The notes under the pieces: model-generated
Databases searched by the model: none
What the model saw: only the letters and a program-made list of their open reading frames with translations
Told to the model about the DNA's origin: nothing
Translations under genes and position numbers: made by a program
Assembly (NCBI RefSeq): GCF_052857255.1
Contig: NW_027526875.1
Span: 62,001 to 126,000, forward strand
DNA length: 64,000 nucleotides
Source: Amblyomma americanum
Taxonomy: Eukaryota; Arthropoda; Arachnida; Ixodida; Ixodidae
Reading direction: 5' to 3'
Shown here: positions 1 to 8,223 of the stretch, piece by piece
Layout of the letters: every line of letters starts with the position of its first letter
How positions within the stretch are numbered: position 1 is the first letter of the stretch

Positions 1-231
1 AAGAAAATGGAGTGTAAACCGTCAAATGCAAAGCAGGTCATTAAGGCGTCCTGTACTTTGCACAACATCTGCGAAGCCTTTCGAAACAACTTGGACGAGC
101 AGTGGGTACATGACCTGCACAGACTCAATGCACTGTACCCGCAGCCGTCTCACAACAGTGATGCATGTACTGGAGACGGCCAGGACGTGAGGGCTAGACT
201 TGCAGAGTATTTCTGGAAGCGGGCCCAGTAA
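1..231 (+). CDS. PIF/Harbinger transposase, C-terminal fragment
   Basis: The reading frame is already open at base 1, so this is the 3' end of a longer gene cut by the window edge; the stop is TAA at 229-231. The peptide contains ASCTLHNICE, the leucine-histidine-asparagine C-terminal motif typical of HARBI1-like DDE transposases, and ends in a basic helix (EYFWKRAQ). The family cuts and pastes DNA transposons through a DDE nuclease; the catalytic part would lie upstream and cannot be assessed. It converges on a Myb/SANT-like pseudogene on the other strand, the usual two-gene content of Harbinger elements. A domesticated HARBI1 gene is possible but less likely here. Confidence 0.7.
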   Translation, partial: KKMECKPSNAKQVIKASCTLHNICEAFRNNLDEQWVHDLHRLNALYPQPSHNSDACTGDGQDVRARLAEYFWKRAQ

Positions 232-259
232 ATTTAGTGACCCATGAGGAGCTCAAGAA

Positions 260-273
260 CATACTTTATTTCT
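260..273. repeat. 14-bp direct repeat, left copy (likely target-site duplication)
   Basis: CATACTTTATTTCT occurs here and again, identical, at 1319-1332. The pair brackets the 97-bp array and the LINE 3' end, so it looks like the target-site duplication of that insertion. Read on the minus strand, the duplicated 14-mer carries the TAA stop and an AATAAA of the converging accessory gene. Confidence 0.6.
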
Positions 274-873
274 AATAAGGAAGTAATTACTCATTGGCAT
301 CCACCCAAGTGCAGCCATATGGCATTGGGTGGATGCCAGTGAGGAATCCCCCAAGGTGGAGTAGGATTGTAATAAGGGAGTAATTACTCATTGGCATCCA
401 CCCAAGTGCAGCCATATGGCATTGGGTGGATGCCCGTGAGGAATCCCCCAAGGTGGAGTAGGATTGTAATAAGGGAGTAATTACTCATTGGCATCCACCC
501 AAGTGCAGCCATATGGCATTGGGTGGATGCCAGTGAGGAATCCCCCAAGGTGGAGTAGGACTGTAATAAGGGAGTAATTACTCATTGGCATCCACCCAAG
601 TGCAGCCATATGGCATTGGGTGGATGCCAGTGAGGAATCCCCCAAGGTGGAGTAGGATTGTAATAAGGGAGTAATTACTCATTGGCATCCACCCAAGTGC
701 AGCCATATGGCATTGGGTGGATGCCAGTGAGGAATCCCCCAAGGTGGAGTAGGATTGTAATAAGGGAGTAATTACTCATTGGCATCCACCCAAGCGCAGT
801 CATACGGCATTGCGGGATACCAATGAGTAATTACTTCGTTATTACAGTTCTACTCCACCTTGGGTGATTCCCC
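274..873. repeat. 97-bp tandem array with MITE-like inverted arms
   Basis: Units start at 273, 370, 467, 564, 661 and 758, an exact 97-bp period, with five full copies and one partial. Within each unit GGCATCCACCCA and TGGGTGGATGCC form an inverted repeat around CATATG. The last unit is not followed by another copy: from 815 to 873 the sequence is the reverse complement of the unit's outer arm, ending GGTGATTCCCC, so the last copy closes as a long palindrome. This suggests a MITE whose left half was amplified head to tail. A diverged dispersed relative lies at 33658-33738. The units differ by only a few bases, so the amplification is recent. Confidence 0.85.
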
Positions 874-979
874 TAATAGTTTCCCCTAATAATTCTAATA
901 ATTTTAAATGGATATAAAGATATATATAACCGTACTATGGAAGCATTGCGTGGATTATTCCTTCAGAAAAAATTCCTGA

Positions 980-1318
980 CTTCTTCGTGCCCAAGTACAG
1001 CTGTTCCCTTGTATGTTTTTGCAAATTTGATTTTTGCATTTTTGTATTTTTAATGATAATGATTTTGTGCTTTTTGACTGTCCTGTTTTTGTGAAAACTG
1101 CAACCTGACTATGTGTTCGCTTTTTTATTTTGTGTATGTAAACATTTTCAAGTGTATCTGCTCGTTTTTTTTCTGTGCATGTAACGATTCTGAACTGAGT
1201 CTGCCGCTGCTTCTTGTAACGGCTGCCTGGGCCTCGTCAAGCTGTATACCTACAGCTTTTAGTCCAGGCAGCCAGCAAGAATGTTCTGGGAAATAAATGG
1301 AATTGAATTGAATATGAC
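980..1318 (+). mobile_element. 5'-truncated LINE 3' UTR and tail
   Basis: T-rich non-coding sequence is followed by a stem (GGCTGCCTGG...CCAGGCAGCC, about 1222-1274), then AAATAAATGGAATTGAATTGAA. A hairpin followed by a short A/T-rich simple tail is also seen at the CR1/L2-like 3' end near 42000 and at 51430. The tail abuts the right copy of the 14-bp direct repeat. No reverse-transcriptase sequence is left. Confidence 0.5.
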
Positions 1319-1332
1319 CATACTTTATTTCT
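1319..1332. repeat. 14-bp direct repeat, right copy
   Basis: Identical to 260-273; see that entry. It holds the stop codon (complement of 1325-1327) of the converging pseudogene. Confidence 0.6.
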
Positions 1333-1765
1333 CCAGGCATTTGAAGAGTGCATCTATCAACTGTTTCTCGGCGGCTGTTGATAGAGAATTTCCATCTCAA
1401 TTCTCCTCAACTATATTTCTTCTCTCCGGCTTCTTCTGAGGTCGGCGCACAACTCGCGATTTGGGTTCACAAGGTCTTGCAAGAGACTTTTGTGTGGCAT
1501 GCCTGCTTGGCTTCACTGTTTGGTGGGTCTTTGTGGTGGTTTTTGGTGGTGGCGTTTGGTGGTGGTGTTCGATGGCTTCGCTGTTTGGTGATGCGGTTTG
1601 TAATCTGTGGTCTGTGCTGGGTGCTGCCGGTAAAGGTGAAGAGGGTGAGGGCAGGGCTCACAGTTGGCATGTCGAATCATGTGGTGGTGGCGAAGGTGGC
1701 TCGGAGACTGCAGCCTGAGTCATCGACAACTCATCATCAGCTGGTGACGGTGGCTCCTGCTGCAT
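1325..1765 (-). pseudogene. Harbinger accessory (Myb/SANT-like) protein, 3' exon remnant
   Basis: One minus-strand frame runs from ATG at 1765 to TAA at 1325-1327 (147 codons), interrupted only by two TGA codons. It encodes an acidic serine/proline-rich start (QQEPPSPADDELSMTQ), a His/Thr/Pro/Lys-rich linker, a basic stretch (RVVRRPQKKPERRN) and a C-terminal helix (EKQLIDALFKCLEK). That composition fits the low-complexity tail of the Myb/SANT-like DNA-binding partner of Harbinger transposases. A TTTTTCAG acceptor lies just upstream, and the exon at 3159-3394 supplies the DNA-binding domain. Joining the two directly does not keep frame, consistent with decay. Assignment rests on position and composition, not on a recognised domain in this part. 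Confidence 0.5.
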
Positions 1766-1792
1766 GCTGTCTATTCACTGAAAAAGAGAAAA

Positions 1793-1814
1793 ATATATAT
1801 ATATATATATATAT
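1793..1814. repeat. (AT)n microsatellite
   Basis: Eleven AT dinucleotides, immediately 5' (minus strand) of the acceptor of the 1325-1765 exon. Confidence 0.9.
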
Positions 1815-1815
1815 G

Positions 1816-2895
1816 TGCTAAAAGGCGGCTTGCAATGACTCTCCTGGATGTTACTAAGGAAGTGAAACACAGCTACGTGTTGCATGCATTCCTTCACCTC
1901 AGCACGCATAGTGTGCGCATTTCAGTATCGAATATTCTATCTTACCCTGGCATTATGTGGCTGTGACGTTTCCCTTATGCTCTTACCATGACCAATTTGA
2001 ATTCATGTGCACAGTTTTACCCAGCCACAAGAGGTGCTGAGGGTGATGAATCAATAAACAAGCCATGTTTATCATGTGCCATGCCACCAGACGAACACTA
2101 TAGATCAATGTGTCATATACCTGAGAAATATCTCTTACTGGGTTTGCAGAAGCCCTGCACTATTCTACAGATGTACTTAACATTTCAACACAAACATTTT
2201 TGTCATCCCCTGTTTCATTCATCAGGCTGCTGTCGTTGACGGGCAGGCGACCAAGAAAGCGGGCAATTTCTTTGTAATAGCGCCATGTAATGGCACCTTG
2301 ACCAATGCAATTTCTGCAATTTCTGCAATTTCTGCCATGTCATTTATATTCTTGAGAGGGCTCTGCAACATCCCTAGTACTAGAAAAGCATTTACCTATT
2401 CTTGGTATGCTGTCTAGTAGTGATATTTGCCCAGCAATGTATTGCATTCATGCTATTTTCACAAGAACTAGTCAAGTGCAGCTTTTCACATATTTCGACA
2501 CTTCAGCAGTTTCGAATAGAATTAATTTGCCCGAGTCATGAGAAAAGGGTGGCCGTCGGACGCACAAAGCAAAAATATAAACACTGGGAAAGGAACTAGT
2601 ACTTCGGAAGCAGTCAAATTAACGAAAGTCTTGTAATAAAAAATTAAAAGCAAATGCATTAACGATGCGTTTGCATACCCAGATGTAGTAAATGTATCAC
2701 TACAAAGTAGCGGCGCATGTGCTGGCGTGACAAAAAGAATATACGGACAGATTACATCACAGATTATTTTTAATAACCACCGTGTGAACGGCGAGGCACA
2801 TGCCCATTGTTCTTCAGTGCCTCTTTTAAAGCGTGTGCGCGTGGTACCATACATTGTCCCGACCGCTGAAAACGGCACGAACACGGTGACGGCGC
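1816..2895. other. Presumed intron of the accessory pseudogene, nothing recognised
   Basis: I see no gene or element apart from a small ATTTCTGCA triplication near 2309-2336. By position it is the intron between the two minus-strand exons of the Myb/SANT-like pseudogene. Confidence 0.5.
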
Positions 2896-3139
2896 CTTGT
2901 AATGTAGATGGTTTGGTTTGGTTTATGGGGTTTAATGTTACAAAGCGACTCCGGCTATGAGAAACGCCGCGGAGGAGGGCTCCGGAATTTCGAGAACCTA
3001 GGGTTCTTTAACGCGCACTGACATCGCATAGCCCACGGGCAACACGGGCCCTGCCATTTCCGAAAGCCTCCATTGAAATGCGACCGCCACGGCCAGGATC
3101 AAACCCGCATCTTTCAGCAGCTGAGCACTTGTAATGTAG
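2896..3139 (-). mobile_element. tRNA-derived SINE (tick Ruka type) with 12-bp target-site duplication
   Basis: The element body is 2908-3127. Its tRNA-like head is at the right end: the minus strand reads GGGTTTGATCC, a box B match. The rest is the standard tick SINE body with GGAGGGCTCCGGAATTTCGA and CACTGACATCGC blocks, ending at the left in a GGTTTGGTTT tail. CTTGTAATGTAG is repeated exactly at 2896-2907 and 3128-3139, a target-site duplication. The insertion lies 19 bp inside the intron, beyond the GTAAGT donor of the Myb/SANT-like exon. Confidence 0.85.
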
Positions 3140-3158
3140 GACGTAAGTTTTCACTTAC

Positions 3159-3394
3159 CGGTACCCGTTTCCGGGGTTTTCGATCTTCGATTTTATTTCT
3201 TTGACTGATTTTTGCACACCTTGCGCGCGCAGACATTCGGCCATGGCGACGTACACCTGCAGGTTGCGCTTCGCGCGGCGCAGATCGCCGATATGATCTT
3301 CCCAGACTTAGAGGAATGCGTGCGTTTCCTCATCGGTCCAATGCGCCTTCTGCTTGCGATTTTGCGCTGACGAAGCTGTGCAGCTGTCTTCCAT
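3159..3394 (-). pseudogene. Myb/SANT-like DNA-binding domain exon (Harbinger accessory or related gene)
   Basis: ATG at 3394 opens a frame containing HWTDEETHAFL, VWEDHIGDLRRAKRN and KEIKSKIENPGNGYR, the tryptophan-spaced three-helix Myb/SANT-like domain common in tick Harbinger accessory proteins and trihelix factors. It binds DNA and in Harbinger elements helps bring the transposase to the ends. Codon 29 is an in-frame TAA (complement of 3308-3310) inside helix 1, so the copy is inactive unless read through. The exon ends in a consensus donor, TACCG followed by GTAAGT (complement of 3153-3158). Downstream on the same strand is the likely second exon at 1325-1765. A 276-bp MITE begins 18 bp upstream of the start codon. 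Confidence 0.75.
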
Positions 3395-3412
3395 GGTAGA
3401 TGGCGCGTGAAA

Positions 3413-3688
3413 ATCCCATACAAAAACGTCCTATGGGTGTGTGTGGAAAAATCTATGTCCGTCAATGGCCTTTTATGAACGTTTATAAGCACCCAAAGAG
3501 GTGCTTATTGCCACCTATTGAAAAATCTATGCCACTAAAGCTACAGCTTTGGAACCATACAACTGTCTTAAGCTCTCTATAGAAAAATATATCAGCCTGT
3601 ATATACAGCTATAGACAGGAATAGGAAAGGTTTATAGCTATTTGGGCCAAAATCCTATAGACGGCCATAGGACATTTTTGTATGGGAT
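3413..3688. mobile_element. 276-bp MITE with 24-bp terminal inverted repeats
   Basis: The left end ATCCCATACAAAAACGTCCT and the right end (read inverted) match at 23 of 24 positions. The interior has TATAGCTATAG-type palindromes and no coding potential. It sits immediately upstream of the Myb/SANT-like ATG, in what would be the 5' UTR or promoter. No clear target-site duplication was found, so the superfamily is open. Confidence 0.75.
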
Positions 3689-4106
3689 GTAGTCACGCCA
3701 ACTACGCTTCGTGAGCACTGCCAAACCGAGAACGAGTTGTAGACAAACATCGTCGACAGGGACAGTCGGTGACTGGGAAGAAGAATATAGTTGTACAAAT
3801 TTCTTCAGACATCCTCCTGTACGTCAAAAAAATTTTCAAACAGAATATAAGCGCAAACAGTAAAAAGTTTTTATTGATTATATTATGTTTTCACTAATCA
3901 GTTTCGTAATTTTTTATCAAGTCGCTGTCGTCAAGATTACACAGGTCGCGTGTGCATGTGTTCGGGAAACTCATTCACTGGGCGAATATCTTTAGCTATG
4001 AATCCCATTGACTGTGCCCGTGTAGCAGCAAAAAAAAAAACGCCATTCAAATGTAACGTCATTCGCTGCGAATGACATTCAACGTCTCGTGTGACAGGGG
4101 TATTAG
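3689..4106. other. Unassigned AT-rich spacer
   Basis: No gene seen. It contains an A11 run near 4030. Confidence 0.4.
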
Positions 4107-4812
4107 ACAATCAGAGGAGAACGGTGGGTCTAAAAATACACATGCAGAAAACCAAAGTAATGTTCAAGAGTATTGCAAGAGAACATCAGTTCACAATTGG
4201 CAGCGAGGTGCTGGCAGTGGTAAAGGAATCTACTTAGGGCAGGTAGTGACCGCTGATCTGGATCGTGAGAGGGAAATAAATAGAAGGATAAGAATGGGTG
4301 GAGCGCATTTGGCAGGTTTTCTCATATCATGAAAAGCAGGTTACCAATATCCATCAAGCGAAAAGTATACAACCGCTGTATCTTACCAGTACTCACGTTT
4401 GGGGCCGAAACGTAGAGGCTAACGAAAAGAATTCAGCTTCGTTAAGGACAACGCAGCGAGCTACGGAAAAAATGATAGGTGTAACATTAAGAGAAAGGAA
4501 GAGGGAATAGTGGGTGAGAAAACAAATGCAGGTTAATGACGCCCGAGTCGAAATCAAGAGGAAGAAATGGGCTTAGACAGGGCATGTAATGCGGAGGCAA
4601 GATAACCGATGGTTCTTAAGGACAACAGACTGGATTACAAGAGAAGGCAAGTGTAGCAGGGGCGGCAGAAAGTTAGGTGGGGGGATGAGATTAAGAAGTT
4701 GGGCCACAGCGGCACAGGACAGAGTTAATTGGAGACATGGAAGAGGCCTTTGTCCTGCAGTGGGCGTTGTCAGGCTGGTGATTATGATTATGACGATTAT
4801 GATGATGATTAG
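4107..4812 (+). mobile_element. RTE-clade LINE, 3' end of reverse-transcriptase ORF and tail
   Basis: Broken frames carry the RTE C-terminal signature: YLGQVVTADLDR, ILPVLTFGAET, KRIQLRLRTTQRATEKMIGV, VNDARVEIKRKKWAWTGHVM and RRQDNRWF. The region ends in GATTATGATTATGACGATTATGATGATGATT, the simple 3' repeat typical of RTE. Several frameshifts and stops are present and the polymerase core is missing, so this is a dead 5'-truncated copy. Related copies are at 17742-18260, 36168-42790 (split) and 43040-44218. Confidence 0.85.
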
Positions 4813-4814
4813 GA

Positions 4815-4940
4815 TGGGTTCTTTAACGTGCACTAACATCGCACAGTACACGGGCCTCTAGAATTTCGCCTCCATCGAAATTCGACCGCCGCGGTTGGGA
4901 TTGAACCCGCGTTTCTTGTTAGACTTCAGACCCTTAGCTG
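4815..4940 (-). mobile_element. Ruka-type SINE fragment
   Basis: TTCTTTAACGTGCACTAACATCGC, then the CCTCCATCGAAATTCGACC block, then GGGATTGAACCCGCG, a box B in reverse complement. It abuts the RTE tail. The SINE tail is missing. Confidence 0.75.
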
Positions 4941-6189
4941 TAGTTCAGGATAGGGATTCGATAGTGTACAATGCCCATTTCCAATCCATCTTTACGAGTG
5001 GTGGACGTTGAGTCTGCGCGAATGGCCCTTCCAAAACTAGAGAGCTGTACACAAAGTCAAGCGGTTTGGACTCCTCGCGGGAGCGTTGTCTTCGGCGGAA
5101 GGTCTTCAAACACAGGAGCTTCTGGACGTTTTTGCACTGAGGCTATATATAGCTGTGTGGAGGCACGCGCTTGTGTGCAGCTGACGGGGCTTCTTTCTAA
5201 ATTCCTATGCTTTGCAGTTTGACCCTTCACTGTGAGAGCTTAAAGACAAATTCTCAGTCAAACTGAGAACGAATAGGGCAATGGACTCACCATGCCAAAA
5301 ACTGAGAAAACAGTTTTGAAACTGCTCATAGATACGCTTCCGCCAAGGGATAAACAAAAATCTATCTGCTCGTCTTCCACAGGCGTATATTTTAGTCATA
5401 TTTTCAACATTTCTGTTTGTATTTGTCAGTGAAGATGCACACAATACTGCGGAAATAAGCCACATCATGCACGAATCACTATAATGCTAAAATTTTTGCC
5501 CCACTTCACTCATGACGAGAAAGATTATGGGTCATCCCCCAGGTCTTCATAGTTGTCGTACTGAATAAAGCAAGGGAGCCAGAAACCACATTACCTTGCA
5601 GCTAAGACGTCTCAAAAGCGGCTGAAACTTAATATTTATCATGAGGTATCAATATTCTGAATAATGTTTGCACACTACACGCATTTTAAGTGGGAACTGT
5701 CTCTGAAATGGTACTAAGCCTACATATTTCCACTGCATCGAAGACGACGGTGCCCGAAAACACGATGCTTAACGATAAAAAATAAAGCTGCAACGCAGGG
5801 CTGTTGGCAATCACCCCATTTCGCGCCTTTTCAGTAAGCCCTTCCATGAGGATATTCCTTGCAAAAGTGACAATATGCATTATTCGATCCTGCATTTTTG
5901 AAGGAATTTGGACAATTTCTGAGCACTAAGCTTTAACTAATTACTCACCACGCTCTAATATGTAATAGGAACGTTTTAATATTTTACATATGCGAACTTA
6001 GAGAAATTTTAACAAAAAAAATTCAAGTAGCTAAGCCATTGTACGAGGTCAAAAAAAGACCCACTGTTGTCAACAGGATAAATTTGTGGAAATAAAAGTA
6101 AAAACCTAAAGCCCATTTTATATGCCGAAGTCGAGCAGCTAAGCGGCACGCCATAGTGGAAGGCTACGGAAAAATTTCAACCGCCTGAG
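4941..6189. other. Spacer without recognised genes
   Basis: AT-rich sequence with only short, unsupported reading frames on both strands. Confidence 0.4.
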
Positions 6190-6458
6190 AATCATGGAGC
6201 GCGCGACGTGAGCAGACGTGTGTCTCTTCGGCTCCGCCGATTTTCGGCTGGGGCCACGTCCCAAATCATTCTACCCCGGCAAAACTGGCGTCAAACGAGC
6301 CGGAAAACGAAGCGGAACACCTGGACTCCGAATTCGTCCAGGTAGGCCAATTTTCTCTAAATTTACGGCCGTTTTTCGACCGACCACGTCGGCGCCGTCG
6401 TTAAGCCTAACGGCGTCGCCAACGCCTGGCCTGATGGAATTGGCCCTCCGAGGACAAG

Positions 6459-8223
6459 ATGGCCACTTCCGCGCAAGAAGTGCGCGGCTACGACCCTGAG
6501 GCGATGTTGTGGACCTCGGTGCCCACCACCGGAGATTCAAATTCGACGGTTACTCCCAAAATTCGGAGTCAAGCTTTGCTTCAAGCGGCTGCACGCCGCT
6601 CCCAAGACAAAGCCCAGATGGCGGCGTTCGGCGCCGCCCCGGCCGCCGGTTCGTCGGTCGGAAACGTGAACGCTCCCGCGACGCGCGCCACGGGAAGCAA
6701 GGACAAGGCGTTCTCGAAGTGGAAGCCGCGTCCAATGCCCAAACCGACACCTGAGGACTACGTCATAGTTATAGGGCCCAGAGAAAGCGTTTCTCTTCAC
6801 GAGGCGTTCACAGAAACCGGCTACGGCACTGCCATTTCAGCGTCCCTCGGGTTGAAATGGGCCCGCGCCATCTCCGTTCTACCGTCACGAGAGCAAAAAC
6901 TCATCATTGTGCATGCCCCGGACATCGAGGCGGCCGACCAGCTTATCGGGGAGTTCGCAGTAAATTCCGACAATGGGTCGATCCCGCTTCGGGGTTACCT
7001 AAGACAAGACGGCGGCAACATGTGCCACGGCATGATCGTGGTCCGTAACTCGGACACCACGGAAACTCTTAAAGACCGAGTGTGCTGGCGCGCCGGCACC
7101 ATCCTGGAAATCCGGAAGTTCGGGACATCCAACAAAGCACGCATCACTTTCGCGGGTAAGGAGAAGCCCCGTTACGTACATTATGACAACATGGTCGTCT
7201 CTGTGAGAAACTACTACAAAACTATCCCGGCGTGCGGCCAGTGTGGGGTCGTCGGGCATCGCGCTGATGCGTGTCCAAACCTGCGATCGAACACCTGTGG
7301 ACTCTGCGGATTCCAAGCTCCGCTAGTGGAGGGGGTGCGGGCTCCTCACAACTGTGTTCCCCGGTGTTCTCTGTGCGGTGGCTCCCATGCCAAAACTCTC
7401 GCGACTGTGCAGCAACATTCCGCACACCCAAGACGAAAAAGAAAAAAACGGCGTCCAAGAAGAAAAGCCGCTCTCTTGGGCCTCCCGGCGATCAGCATGG
7501 CCAGGAAATCTCCAACACCGAGAACCCACCTACCGGAGGTGCTGCAAAACAACCATCCAAGGTGTCGCCACCACACGGCGGACTGGCGAAACAGTCGACA
7601 GAAACGCGCGGTGATACCAGGGCCTGGGTCAACGCAGTCAAAAATGGCCACCAGGTGAGCGGTTCGGGTAGGGCTGCTTCTCTCTACCCCCTTTCCACTC
7701 CCTTTCCAAGGGCGCATATCGCCGAGCAAGATCAAATAGCAGCACTCAGGGCCCAAAATGAGATGCTGCTAAAGAAAATTAACGAATTGGAATCTAAAAT
7801 CAACCAGTCTTCTTCTCCCCCCTCGCCTCCCGCGGCTGAGGTAATGGAGAGTGAGCTCGTGGTACCGAAGGCGGTAACAAGTTTGGAGGCCGCATTCGAG
7901 GCCCGCCTCGGGGCCACATAGGCCCGATTCGCCGCTATAGAAAATCAAATTTCAATGATGGAAACGCCATCTCCAAATTGCAAGAGACAATCCCCGCGAT
8001 GATTGCCCAACAAATTGCGAATTCCTTGCGCTCCTCGCGCAGGCCCGGCGATCCCTTACCCGGCCGCCCTCACAAAACTTCTAGACGCACCCCCGAGGTA
8101 GCCGACGACGACAACTGCTCACTCTCTGGTATGGAGGATACCCCCCTTCCTGCGAGTGTTGGCTCCGGAGCAGTGTCAGTACAACCCCTCCTCAATCTAA
8201 ATGACCATGGCGAGCAGCCCTAA
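6459..8223 (+). pseudogene. LINE ORF1 (gag-like nucleic-acid-binding protein), frameshifted
   Basis: The ATG at 6459 opens a basic protein with zinc knuckles near the middle: CGQCGVVGHRADAC (CX2CX4HX4C, about 7233-7275), a second CGLC...HNC knuckle, and CSLCGGSH. The third knuckle is cut by a one-base deletion near 7389, after which the frame continues as NSRDCAATF and then a lysine-rich and a leucine-rich coiled segment (AALRAQNEMLLKKINELESK). A TAG at 7919-7921 and another shift near 7960 follow, with a third frame running to TAA at 8223. ORF1 proteins coat the LINE RNA in the retrotransposition particle. The end overlaps the ORF2 start by 23 bases. Confidence 0.8.

Noticed and set aside
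274..873. CRISPR-like array
   Set aside because: Head-to-tail 97-bp units without variable spacers, in a eukaryotic repeat context.
1461..1821. Gly/Val-rich plus-strand frames
   Set aside because: Antisense to the accessory-protein linker, and produced by its Thr/Pro/His-rich coding sequence.
6218..6540. Overlapping frames in the LINE 5' leader
   Set aside because: GC-rich leader gives open frames in several registers; none has ORF1 motifs.
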